NCBI RefSeq assembly: GCF_904061905.1
Contig: NZ_CAJFCI010000076.1
Location: 1 to 64,000, forward strand
Source of the DNA: Zestomonas carbonaria
GTDB taxonomy: Bacteria; Pseudomonadota; Gammaproteobacteria; Pseudomonadales; Pseudomonadaceae
DNA: 64,000 bases
Reading direction: 5' to 3'
Part shown: positions 36,650-44,243 of the stretch, one piece after another
Position numbering within the stretch: the stretch's first letter is position 1
Layout of the letters: every line of letters starts with the position of its first letter
Translations under genes and position numbers: made by a program
Notes under the pieces: generated by a model
What the model was told of the DNA's origin: nothing
What the model saw: the letters and a program-made list of their open reading frames with translations, nothing else
The model's database searches: none

Positions 36650-37614
36650 CGCGCGATGCCCTGTACCTGGGCGATGGCGATGCGCACGGCCTTGCGCACC
36701 TCCGGGTCGCCATCCTGCTCCGCTGCCTGCAATGCCGGCAGCGCGTCCGGGTCGGCCAGTTCGCCGAGGGCCAGGGCGGCTTCCTTGCGCAGGTTGCTGA
36801 TGGCATGGCCGAGCAGTTCCACCAGCGCCGGCAGCGCGGCGGCGAAGCGCAGCCTGCCGAGAGCGCGGGCGGCGCGCAGGCGTACCTGCCAGTAGTTGTC
36901 GGCCAGCGCCTCGACCAGCACCGGGCCGGCCTCGGCCAGGCCCAGCTTGCCGAGGGTGGTGGCGGCTTCCTCGCGCACCTGCCATTCGCGGTCGCGCAGG
37001 GCCGCCCGCAGCGCCGGCAACACGGCGGTGTCGCTGGCCAGGCCGAGCGCGCCGGTGGCGGCGCGGCGCACTTCGGTGTCCGGGTCGTCACTGGCCAGGC
37101 GGGCCAGGGCCGGCAAGGCGTCGAGTTGCCGGAGCCAGCCGAGAATGCCCACCGCTTCGCGGCGCACGAAGGCATCCGTATCATCCAGCGCCCGCCGGGC
37201 AAGCGGTGCGGCGTCCGCCAGGCGCAGCTCGCGCAGGGCACGCAGCGCGCTGGCGCGGACGAAGGCATCGGGATGTTCGGCCCAGGGCAGGATCACCCCG
37301 CCCGCCTCGGCGCTCTTCAGCTCGCTGAGGCTCTGCGCGGCGGCACCACGCACGCTCTCGTCGGCATCGGCCAGGGCGGCGCACAGGGCGCTCACCACTT
37401 CGGGTTCCTCCCAGGCCTCCAGCAGGCGCGCGGCCTCGCCGCGTACTTCCGGCGCCGGGTCGCTGCGCAAGGCTCGCACCAGCCAGGGCAAGCCGTCGGG
37501 GTCTTCCAGGTCGGCCAGCTCGATCAGGGCGATACGCCGCACGCCGGCATCGGGGTCGTCGAGGCGCGATTGCAGGTCGAGGATGTCCGGGTTGTCGCAA
37601 GTCAGGTCGGTCAT
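36646..37614 (-). CDS. HEAT-repeat (PBS lyase-like) protein in an ABC-transporter operon
   Basis: 322 residues from the ATG at 37614, overlapping the ATPase stop by 4 bp. It consists of about ten HEAT/PBS-lyase-type repeats of roughly 31 residues. Each carries the pattern D-x-x-V-R-x-x-A-x-x-x-L, for example DPDAGVRRIALIELADL, DESVRGAAAQSLSEL and DAFVRREAVGILGWL. No catalytic motif is present. Such solenoids act as scaffolds or chaperones for cofactor proteins. Coupling to the AprBA-like pair suggests help in assembly of that complex (inference). Confidence 0.85.
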   Translation of the reverse strand: MTDLTCDNPDILDLQSRLDDPDAGVRRIALIELADLEDPDGLPWLVRALRSDPAPEVRGEAARLLEAWEEPEVVSALCAALADADESVRGAAAQSLSELKSAEAGGVILPWAEHPDAFVRASALRALRELRLADAAPLARRALDDTDAFVRREAVGILGWLRQLDALPALARLASDDPDTEVRRAATGALGLASDTAVLPALRAALRDREWQVREEAATTLGKLGLAEAGPVLVEALADNYWQVRLRAARALGRLRFAAALPALVELLGHAISNLRKEAALALGELADPDALPALQAAEQDGDPEVRKAVRIAIAQVQGIAR

Positions 37615-38468
37615 AGGGCGATTCGCAAGGGCGGGTGGTCGGTGGTGGGCAGGCCGAGCGGGGTCAGGCGCGGCAGTTCGCGGCCTTCCTCGTGGCGCAG
37701 CAGTTCCAGGCAATGGCGCTTGAGGCGGACGAACTCGGGACGGGTCAGCAACTCGGCGTGGCGCGGACGCGGGAAGTCCAGGCGCAGGTCCTCGATGAAG
37801 CGGCCGGGACGCGGGCTCATCACCAGGATGCGGTCGGCGAGGAACAGCGCCTCGTCGATGTCGTGGGTGACGAACACCACGGTGGTGCGGATGCGCGCCC
37901 AGATGTCCAGCAGCAGCTCCTGCATGCGCGCGCGGGTCTGCGCGTCGAGGGCGCCGAACGGCTCGTCCATCAGCAACAGGCGCGGCCGGTTGATCAGTAC
38001 ACGAGCGATCTCGGCACGTTGCTGCATGCCGCCGGAAAGCTGGTCGGGCCAGCGTCCGGCGAAGTCGCGCAGGCCGACCAGCCCCAGGAACTCGTCGGCC
38101 TGGCGGCGCCGCTCGGCCTTGCCCAGGCCCTGCATCTTCAGGCCGAAGGCGACGTTGTCGAGCACGCTGCGCCAGGGCAGCAGGGTGTGATGCTGGAACA
38201 CCATGCCGCGCTCCGGCGACGGGCCGTCCACCGCCCGGCCATCGACCCGCAGGCTGCCGGCGCTGGGCTTCAGGTGGCCGGCCAGGGCGCCGAGCAGGGT
38301 CGACTTGCCGCAGCCGGAGGGGCCGAGGATGCACACGAACTCGCCCGGCTCGATGGCGAAGCTGAGCTGCTGCACGGCCTCGAAGGCGTGCTCGCCCTCC
38401 CCCAGGCGGATGGACAGCCGCTCGATGTCGATGCGGCCGGGCTCGACGCTTCTTTCATAGACGCTCAT
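37611..38468 (-). CDS. Sulfonate/nitrate-type ABC transporter ATPase
   Basis: 285 residues. Walker A GPSGCGKST, Q-loop MVFQHHTLLPWRSVLDNV, signature LSGGMQQR, Walker B LLLMDEPFGALDA, switch His in FVTHDIDEA. This is the SsuB/TauB/NrtD class. The start overlaps the permease stop by one base (TGATG) and the stop overlaps the HEAT gene, so the whole block is translationally coupled. The GRFIEDLRLDFPRPR tail is typical of the class. Confidence 0.9.
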   Translation of the reverse strand: MSVYERSVEPGRIDIERLSIRLGEGEHAFEAVQQLSFAIEPGEFVCILGPSGCGKSTLLGALAGHLKPSAGSLRVDGRAVDGPSPERGMVFQHHTLLPWRSVLDNVAFGLKMQGLGKAERRRQADEFLGLVGLRDFAGRWPDQLSGGMQQRAEIARVLINRPRLLLMDEPFGALDAQTRARMQELLLDIWARIRTTVVFVTHDIDEALFLADRILVMSPRPGRFIEDLRLDFPRPRHAELLTRPEFVRLKRHCLELLRHEEGRELPRLTPLGLPTTDHPPLRIAL

Positions 38469-39253
38469 CAGGCTTTCCCCTTGACGCGATACCAGGGCGT
38501 GACCAGGCCACCGAGGTGCCTGACCAGCCCGCTGCTGCCCATGCCGAGCAGGCCGATCAGCAGCATGCCGACGACGATGTCCGGGTAGTTCTGCAAGGTG
38601 TAGGACTCCCAGGTGTAGTAGCCGATGCCGAACTGCCCGGAGATCATCTCGGCGGTGACCAGGCAGAACCAGGAGGTGCCCATGCCGATGGCCAGCCCGG
38701 TGACGATGCTCGGCGCGGCGCCGGGCAGCACCACTTCGCGGAGGATCGCCAGGCGCCCGGCGCCCAGGCTGCGCGCCGAGGCGACCAGGCGGCGGTCGAC
38801 GCCCTCCACGCCGTGGATGGTGTTGAGCAGGACCGGGAACAGCGCGCCGGTGAAGGTGATGAAGATCATCGACAGCTCCGACGAGGGGAACATCAGGATG
38901 GCCAGCGGAATCCAGGCCACCGCTGGGATCGGCCGCAACACTTCGAGCGGCGGCAGCAGGCTGTCCTCGGCCCATTTCGAGCGGCCGATGGCCAGGCCCA
39001 GCAGCACGCCGACCAGGGCGGCGGCGAGGTAGCCGGCGAATACCCGGCCGAGGCTGCTGCCGAGGTGCGGCAACAGCTTGCTGGATTGCAGCAACTGCCA
39101 GGCGGCCTCCAGCACCGCGCCGGGCGTCGGCACGTAGGTGAAGGTGAACAGGCCGAAGTCCAGGCGCAGGCTGGCCGCCAGTTGCCAGAACAGCAGGCAG
39201 GCGAGCAGCGAGGCGAGGCGCAGGGGCCAGTGGTGTAGTGCGAAGTGGTTCAT
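38468..39253 (-). CDS. Sulfonate/nitrate-type ABC transporter permease
   Basis: 261 residues from the ATG at 39253. Six membrane helices, first LRLASLLACLLFWQLAAS. The EAA loop is DRRLVASARSLGAGRLAILREVVLPGAAPSI. It pairs with the 468-residue binding protein encoded upstream on the same strand. CCCTCTCCC repeats (39272-39400) fill the gap to that gene. Confidence 0.88.
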   Translation of the reverse strand: MNHFALHHWPLRLASLLACLLFWQLAASLRLDFGLFTFTYVPTPGAVLEAAWQLLQSSKLLPHLGSSLGRVFAGYLAAALVGVLLGLAIGRSKWAEDSLLPPLEVLRPIPAVAWIPLAILMFPSSELSMIFITFTGALFPVLLNTIHGVEGVDRRLVASARSLGAGRLAILREVVLPGAAPSIVTGLAIGMGTSWFCLVTAEMISGQFGIGYYTWESYTLQNYPDIVVGMLLIGLLGMGSSGLVRHLGGLVTPWYRVKGKA

Positions 39254-39271
39254 GAGGCTCTCCAAACCGTA

Positions 39272-39400
39272 GCCCTCTCCCCCGGCCCCTCTCCCGTAAA
39301 CGGGAGAGGGGTGACTCGCGCCGGATACGCCGTGCACGGACGGCTCCCTCTCCTATTTATGGAGGCACGCCTAGTGGAGAGGGTTGGGGAGAGGGAAAAC
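39272..39400. repeat. CCCTCTCCC/GGGAGAGGG inverted repeats
   Basis: Several copies lie between the binding-protein and permease genes, including a unit interrupted by GGCACGCCTAGT at about 39364. Same family as at 3437, 6400, 8543, 11213, 46281. Confidence 0.75.
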
Positions 39401-39402
39401 CG

Positions 39403-40809
39403 TCAGCGACTAGCCACCAGCGTCTGGTTGGCACTGACGAAATCCAGCGCCGTTCCACCATTGCGCTGGGCATAGGCCTCGGCCTGCTCCTTGAGCAGGA
39501 AGGCGCTCAGTTCGCCCTTGTCATTGCGCACGAACCACGCCTGGTTGGCCAGCAGCTTGATGCCGCTGTCGGCGGCCTGGGCGTAGATGGCGCGGATGTC
39601 CTTGCCCTCCTCTTCCAACTGGGCCAGGGCACTCAAGGCCGCCTCGGGCGAGGCGTAGTGGCGCACCTTGTCCTCGCCGCGCACCCAGATCTGCGCCAGG
39701 CGCTTGAAGTCGGTGATCGGCTGGCCGGACGCGGCATCGTTGGCTTGCAGCGGCAGTTGCGCATAGTTGGCCAGCGCCTGGTCGTAGTCCTGCCCGGACT
39801 GCTGGAAGGCGGCGCGGATGTACTGGTCGTCGATGAACTGGTCGACGTCCAGGCCACGGTCGGTCTTCTTCAGCAGCTTGAGGGTGTCGATGGAGGTGGC
39901 CACTGCCTGGCGGTACTCGGGTTTCCAGGTGTGGTCGCGGGTTTGCAGGCCGAGCGGGCCATGGAACAGGTAGTTCACCTCGGCCTCGATGCCGGCGACC
40001 TTCTCGATCAGTTCGCTGTACTTCTCGGGCTCGGCGGCGAACAGGCGGTCGGCCTCGATGCTGGCGCGCAGGTAGGCGGTGACGATCTCCGGGTATTTCT
40101 TCGCATAGGCGGCATCGACCAGGGCGCCGTGGAAGGTCGGCGCGTTGGCCTGGGAGCCGTCGTAGATCTTGCGGGCGAAGCCACGGTTGGGGAACAGCTC
40201 GGCGAACGGCACGAAGTCGGCATGCGCTTCGATGCGGTTGCTGCGCAGCGCGGAGCCGGCGATTTCCGGCGCCTGGGCGATGATCCGCACGTCTTTCTCC
40301 GGGTCCCAGCCTTGCGCCGCGATGGCGCGCAGCAGCATGCCGTGGGCGGTGGAGGCGAACGGCACGGAAATGGTCTTGCCCTTGAGCTGTTCCAGCGACT
40401 GCACCGGGGAAGACGCCGGCACCACGATGCCGTTGCCGCTGCCCCGGGTGCTGCCCGACAGCACGGTGATGAACAGGCTCTGCTTGCCGGCGTCGCGGAA
40501 GGCCACGCCGTTGAACGAGCCGGGGAAGTCGGCCATGGCGCCGAAGTCCAGCTTACCGGCGACCATTTCGTTGGTCAGCGGCGCGCCGCTGGTGAAGTTC
40601 TTCCACTCGACCTTGTACTGGGCATCCTTGTACTTGCCGTCCTTCGGCAGGTACTTGTCGAGCAGGCCCAGCTCGCGGATCAGCAGGCCGCCGGTGGCGC
40701 AGTTGATGGTGGTGTCCTGGGTGCCGATGGCGATGCGGATGGTCTCGGCCTGGGCATGGATGGAGCCGATGGCCAGCGCGAGGCCGGCAAGTGTCGTGCG
40801 CAAGTGCAT
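39403..40809 (-). CDS. Long ABC-transporter substrate-binding protein (SsuA/NrtA-like)
   Basis: 468 residues from the ATG at 40809. A signal peptide ends at about GSIHAQAE. The first 300 residues or so are a typical NMT1/SsuA module (IRIAIGTQDTTINCATGGLL, VEWKNFTSGAPLTNEMVAGK, DFGAMADFPGSFNGVAF). An extra 120-150 residues at the C-terminus run from about QFIDDQYIRAAFQQSG. This region resembles the C-terminal part of some longer NrtA-like proteins. The ligand is unknown; the operon suggests a sulfur oxyanion or sulfonate. Confidence 0.85.
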   Translation of the reverse strand: MHLRTTLAGLALAIGSIHAQAETIRIAIGTQDTTINCATGGLLIRELGLLDKYLPKDGKYKDAQYKVEWKNFTSGAPLTNEMVAGKLDFGAMADFPGSFNGVAFRDAGKQSLFITVLSGSTRGSGNGIVVPASSPVQSLEQLKGKTISVPFASTAHGMLLRAIAAQGWDPEKDVRIIAQAPEIAGSALRSNRIEAHADFVPFAELFPNRGFARKIYDGSQANAPTFHGALVDAAYAKKYPEIVTAYLRASIEADRLFAAEPEKYSELIEKVAGIEAEVNYLFHGPLGLQTRDHTWKPEYRQAVATSIDTLKLLKKTDRGLDVDQFIDDQYIRAAFQQSGQDYDQALANYAQLPLQANDAASGQPITDFKRLAQIWVRGEDKVRHYASPEAALSALAQLEEEGKDIRAIYAQAADSGIKLLANQAWFVRNDKGELSAFLLKEQAEAYAQRNGGTALDFVSANQTLVASR

Positions 40810-40940
40810 GGGTATTTCCCCTCGAATCATGAGTATTGGAATCGTCTCCGCCACGCGGTCCGGGTGGTGGGAAACGAGGGGTCTTTCATCAGGCGTCCGG
40901 TGGTTGGCCGGATGGCGGTCTTGCTTCTTCGACACCCTCT

Positions 40941-41001
40941 GTAGCCCGGATGAAATCCGGGAGCATGGGTGCAAGTATTCCCCGGATTGCATCCGGGCTA
41001 C
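40941..41001. repeat. GTAGCCCGGATG palindromic pair
   Basis: Two facing copies, GTAGCCCGGATGAAATCCGGG at 40941-40961 and its near inverse at 40981-41001, form a large potential hairpin between the ferredoxin and binding-protein genes. Other copies are at 36107 and 46455. Confidence 0.8.
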
Positions 41002-41016
41002 GGTTGCGATGGAGGC

Positions 41017-41262
41017 TCAACGCAGCAGGTAGGGAATCTCCACCTTCACCGCGCCGGTCGGGCAGTCCTTTTCGCAGGGCATGCAGTACCAGCATTCGTC
41101 GAAGGCCATGTAGGCCTTCTGGGTCGCCGGGTTGATCGCCAGCAGGTCCATCGGGCAGACCTCGACGCACACGGTGCAGCCCTTGTGGGCGATGCACTTG
41201 TCCTCGTCGACGGTCACCGGCGCGCTGCTGCGGAAGAAGATTTCCTGGGGCTGGTAGGCCAT
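41017..41262 (-). CDS. AprB-like 2x[4Fe-4S] ferredoxin
   Basis: 81 residues from the ATG at 41262, after GAGGAAC. Eight cysteines in two motifs: C-x5-C-x2-C-x3-C in CIAHKGCTVCVEVCP and C-x2-C-x2-C-x3-C in CWYCMPCEKDCP. The AYMAFDECWYCMPCEKDCP stretch resembles the beta subunit of APS reductase (AprB), but the long AprB tail is absent. It lies 63 bp after the AprA-like flavoprotein gene and is surely its electron partner. Confidence 0.88.
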   Translation of the reverse strand: MAYQPQEIFFRSSAPVTVDEDKCIAHKGCTVCVEVCPMDLLAINPATQKAYMAFDECWYCMPCEKDCPTGAVKVEIPYLLR

Positions 41263-41287
41263 GTCACGGTTCCTCATGTTTTTTATT

Positions 41288-41311
41288 GGGTTCCCGCGAA
41301 CGCGGGAACCC
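41288..41311. repeat. GGGTTCCCGCGAACGCGGGAACCC palindrome
   Basis: A perfect 24-bp palindrome lies between the flavoprotein and ferredoxin genes. Related units occur at 4178, around 36340, 53196 and 53306. Confidence 0.8.
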
Positions 41312-41325
41312 AGAAACGTATCCGC

Positions 41326-43053
41326 TTACGCCGCCGCCTCGGTCTTCACCCGCAACCGCTCGTAGGCCTGCTGCTCCTCGGCGTCGAGGGCGATCAGGTA
41401 GGGCTCGACAGGCTTCTTGAAGCTGGTCATCGCACCGTGCTCGTCTTTCTTCAGATGGCAATGGACGAACCATTCCGCATCGTTGCGCTCAGGGTAATCG
41501 ACGCGGTGGTGATACAGCCCCCAGCGGCTCTCGGCGCGGAACAGCGAGGCGCGCGCGGCCATCTCGGCGCAGTCGCGGATCACGCTGACTTCCAGGGCGC
41601 GCATCAGCTCGTGGGGGTTGTTGGCCTTGAGCTGGTCGAGGTCGCGCTGGATCTCGGCGAAGCGGGCCAGGCCGATCTCCATCTTCCTGGTCACCTTGGG
41701 CGGCTGCAGGTAGTCGTTGACCATCCGCCGCAGCTTGTACTCGACCTGCGCCGGCGGCAGGCCGTGCTCGCGCAGCAGCGGTGCCTGGACGCGCGCCTTC
41801 TCGCGCTCCACCTGCCCCTCATCCAGCGGCGTGAAGTCGCGCCCGGCGATGTAGTCCGCCGCGTTGTGCCCGGCGAACCAGCCATAGGTGAAGGCGCCGA
41901 GCATGTAGTTGTGCGGCACGGCGGCCATGTCGCCCGCAGCGTAAAGCCCACGCACCGAGGTCTCGGCACGCTCGTTGACCCACACCCCCGAGGCGCTGTG
42001 CCCGGAGCAGAAGCCGATCTCGGAGATGTGCATCTCGACCATCTGGCTGCGGTAGTCGGTGCCGCGCCCGGCGTGGAACTGGCCACGGCTGGGCCGCTCG
42101 TTGCTGTGGAGGATTTCCTCGATGGTCTGGATCGTTTCCTCGGCCAGGTGGTCGAGCTTGAGGAACACCGGGCCGTTGCCGCTCTCCAGTTCCTGGTGGA
42201 ACTCCCACATCATCTGCCCGGACCAGTAGTCGCACTCGATGAAGCGCTCACCCTTGTTGTTGGCGGTGTAGCCGCCCAGCGGGCCGGTGACGTAGGCGCA
42301 GGCCGGGCCGTTGTAGTCCTTGATCAGCGGGTTGATCTGGAAGCACTCCAGGTTCGCCAGCTCCGCCCCGGCGTGATAGGCCATGGCGTAGCCGTCACCG
42401 GCATTGGTGGGGTTCTCGTAGGTGCCCATCAGGTAGCCGGAAGACGGCAGGCCGAGGCGCCCGGCCGCGCCGCAGGCGAGGATCACCGCCTTGGCGCGGA
42501 TCACATGGAAGTCCGCCGTGCGGCAGTCGAAACCCATCACGCCGTTGACCGCGCCCTCGGCGTCGGTCAGCAGGCGCGTGGCGATCACCCGGTTGGTGAT
42601 CTCCACCCGCGCGCGCTTGAGCTGGCGATAGAGCACCTTCTTGATATCGTGGCCCTCGGGCATCGGCAGCACGTAGGCGCCCATGTGGTGGACCTTCTTC
42701 ACCGCGTAGTCGCCGGTCTCGTCCTTCTCGAACTTCACGCCCCAGCGGTCCAGTTGCTCGATGGTCTCGAAGCTGTGGGTCGCGTAGGCGTAGACCGCCG
42801 CCTGGTTGACGATGCCGTCGTTGGCGATGGTGATTTCCTTGGTGTATTGCTCGGGCGTGGCGTGGCCGGGGATCACCGCGTTGTTGAGGCCGTCCATGCC
42901 CATGCTGATCGCCCCGCTGCGCTTGACGTTGGCCTTATCCAGCAGCAGCACGCGCAGCTCACGGTTCTTCTCCTTGGCCTTGATCGCCGCCATCGGCCCG
43001 GCCGTGCCGCCGCCGATCACCACGAGGTCGTATTCGCGTTCGAGGGTGTTCAT
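41326..43053 (-). CDS. AprA-like FAD flavoprotein (fumarate reductase/APS reductase superfamily)
   Basis: 575 residues. The FAD-binding N-terminus is YDLVVIGGGTAGPMAAIKA with LLLDKANVKRSGA. The mid region is HSASGVWVNERAETSVRGL. The second FAD contact GLYAAGDMAAVPHNYMLGAF corresponds to GLFAIGD-type motifs in AprA rather than to succinate dehydrogenase. There is no signal peptide, so it is cytoplasmic. With the AprB-like ferredoxin it should form a two-subunit redox enzyme acting on a sulfur compound imported by the operon's transporter. The substrate is not known. The gene overlaps the GntR regulator stop by 4 bp. Confidence 0.85.
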   Translation of the reverse strand: MNTLEREYDLVVIGGGTAGPMAAIKAKEKNRELRVLLLDKANVKRSGAISMGMDGLNNAVIPGHATPEQYTKEITIANDGIVNQAAVYAYATHSFETIEQLDRWGVKFEKDETGDYAVKKVHHMGAYVLPMPEGHDIKKVLYRQLKRARVEITNRVIATRLLTDAEGAVNGVMGFDCRTADFHVIRAKAVILACGAAGRLGLPSSGYLMGTYENPTNAGDGYAMAYHAGAELANLECFQINPLIKDYNGPACAYVTGPLGGYTANNKGERFIECDYWSGQMMWEFHQELESGNGPVFLKLDHLAEETIQTIEEILHSNERPSRGQFHAGRGTDYRSQMVEMHISEIGFCSGHSASGVWVNERAETSVRGLYAAGDMAAVPHNYMLGAFTYGWFAGHNAADYIAGRDFTPLDEGQVEREKARVQAPLLREHGLPPAQVEYKLRRMVNDYLQPPKVTRKMEIGLARFAEIQRDLDQLKANNPHELMRALEVSVIRDCAEMAARASLFRAESRWGLYHHRVDYPERNDAEWFVHCHLKKDEHGAMTSFKKPVEPYLIALDAEEQQAYERLRVKTEAAA

Positions 43054-43799
43054 GCCCGGGCTCCTTTCTGCCGGTCGATGCGCAGGCGGTACTGGAAGGC
43101 GTCGCCCCGGTAGTAGAGGTATTCGAAATCCAGCGGCGTGCCGTCGGCGCCGTGGGTCAGGCGTTCGATACGCATGATCGGCGCGCCCTCCTCGACTTCC
43201 AGCGCGCGGGTCAGGTCGTCGTCGGCGAGCACCGCGTCGATGGCCAGGTCGGCATGGCCGAGGGCAATGCCGCAGTCGTTCTCGATGATCAGGAAGATGT
43301 CACGGGCCACCAGGTCGGCCTTCTCCAGCCTCTCGCCGATGGCGCGCGGCACGTAGGTGACCTCCAGCGACACCGGCTCGCGGTTGACCAGGCGCACGCG
43401 CTTGATCTCGGTGACCGGCGCGCCCTCCTCCAGTTGCAGCCGCTCGGCGACCCGCGCCGTGGCCGCCAGGTGTTTCAGGCTGCACAGGCGGTTGATTACC
43501 TCGTAGCCCATCTGCGACATGGACTCGGCCAGGCCCTGCAAGGTGCTGACGTTCTGGAACGCCTTGGGCTTGGCGACGAAGGTGCCCTTGCCGTGGATCT
43601 TGAAGATCAGCCCTTCCTTTTGCAGGTCGCCGAGCGCCTGGCGCACGGTGATGCGGCTGACGTCGTACTTGCGGCCGAGCTCGGCCTCCGAGGGCATGCG
43701 GCTGTGCGGTGGATAGGTGCCGTCGAGGATGCGCGTGCGCAGCAGCTCCTTGAGCTGGCTGTACAGCGGCACGGGGGAAAGCGGGAGCAATTGCGCCAT
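43050..43799 (-). CDS. GntR-family regulator with UTRA ligand domain
   Basis: 249 residues. The N-terminal winged helix has PLYSQLKELLRTRILDGTYP and SRITVRQALGDLQKEGLIFKIHGKGTF. The C-terminal UTRA domain (about 90-245) binds an effector (VTEIKRVRLVNREPVSLEVTYVP). First gene of the operon, directly behind the palindrome at 43819-43834, so it probably represses its own operon and is relieved by the imported substrate or a product. Confidence 0.9.
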   Translation of the reverse strand: MAQLLPLSPVPLYSQLKELLRTRILDGTYPPHSRMPSEAELGRKYDVSRITVRQALGDLQKEGLIFKIHGKGTFVAKPKAFQNVSTLQGLAESMSQMGYEVINRLCSLKHLAATARVAERLQLEEGAPVTEIKRVRLVNREPVSLEVTYVPRAIGERLEKADLVARDIFLIIENDCGIALGHADLAIDAVLADDDLTRALEVEEGAPIMRIERLTHGADGTPLDFEYLYYRGDAFQYRLRIDRQKGARA

Positions 43800-43818
43800 G
43801 ATCGGGTCTCGAATGCCT

Positions 43819-43834
43819 ACTTGTTATAACAAGT
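43819..43834. promoter_or_regulatory. Perfect 16-bp palindrome, probable GntR operator
   Basis: ACTTGTTATAACAAGT is fully self-complementary and ends 19 bp before the regulator start codon. The TTGTTATAACAA core suits HutC/UTRA-type GntR operators (GT-N-TA-N-AC). An AT-rich stretch with CTTATTCGATAAAAGTATTT (minus, 43891-43872) lies just upstream. Confidence 0.75.
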
Positions 43835-43922
43835 TGTGGCGAGACAATACCGAGCATAAGCCACGAACTGGAAATACTTTTATCGAATAAGTTTATGGCG
43901 GGCAGAGGTCGGCGGCACCGAC

Positions 43923-44006
43923 TGTAGGAGCGAGGGGAACGCCTAGTTCTCTGCTCGCGAATATCGGCGTCTCAAAAGCTTCGCGAGTAGAGCTCGCTCC
44001 TGCAAA
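43923..44006. repeat. TAGGAGCGAG REP-like inverted repeat
   Basis: Arms around GTAGGAGCGAG (43924) and CTCGCTCCTGC (about 43993-44003) flank an inner CGCGAA/TTCGCG pair. This is a typical intergenic REP unit next to the MITE-like element. Confidence 0.6.
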
Positions 44007-44013
44007 ACTCCCT

Positions 44014-44243
44014 TAGGTTCTGTACGAAAAGTGCCTGTGCTCGGTGATGCTGCGTTAAAAAGAGACTCGGAAGCCGCTTGCGGCTAACGCCCTTCAGGGC
44101 GGCCCCGAAGGGGCGAGCGAAGCGAGTCATGCTCATTTACAGCCGTAAACTCGATCGCGAGCCCGGTCCGTTCCTCACCTCTTTTTGTCGGGGCCGCCTA
44201 GGTTTGCCTGACCTTCGCTCGGCGACTTTTCGTACAGAGCCTA
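44014..44243. mobile_element. MITE-like element, 230 bp, with terminal inverted repeats
   Basis: The ends TAGGTTCTGTACGAAAAGT (44014-44032) and, inverted, TAGGCTCTGTACGAAAAGT (44243-44225) match at 18 of 19 positions. The inside is non-coding, with hairpins such as GCCCTTCAGGGC and GCCCCGAAGGGGC. It looks like a non-autonomous derivative of an IS5-type element (the family is inferred). Its right end supplies the stop codon of the adjacent binding-protein gene. Confidence 0.7.
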
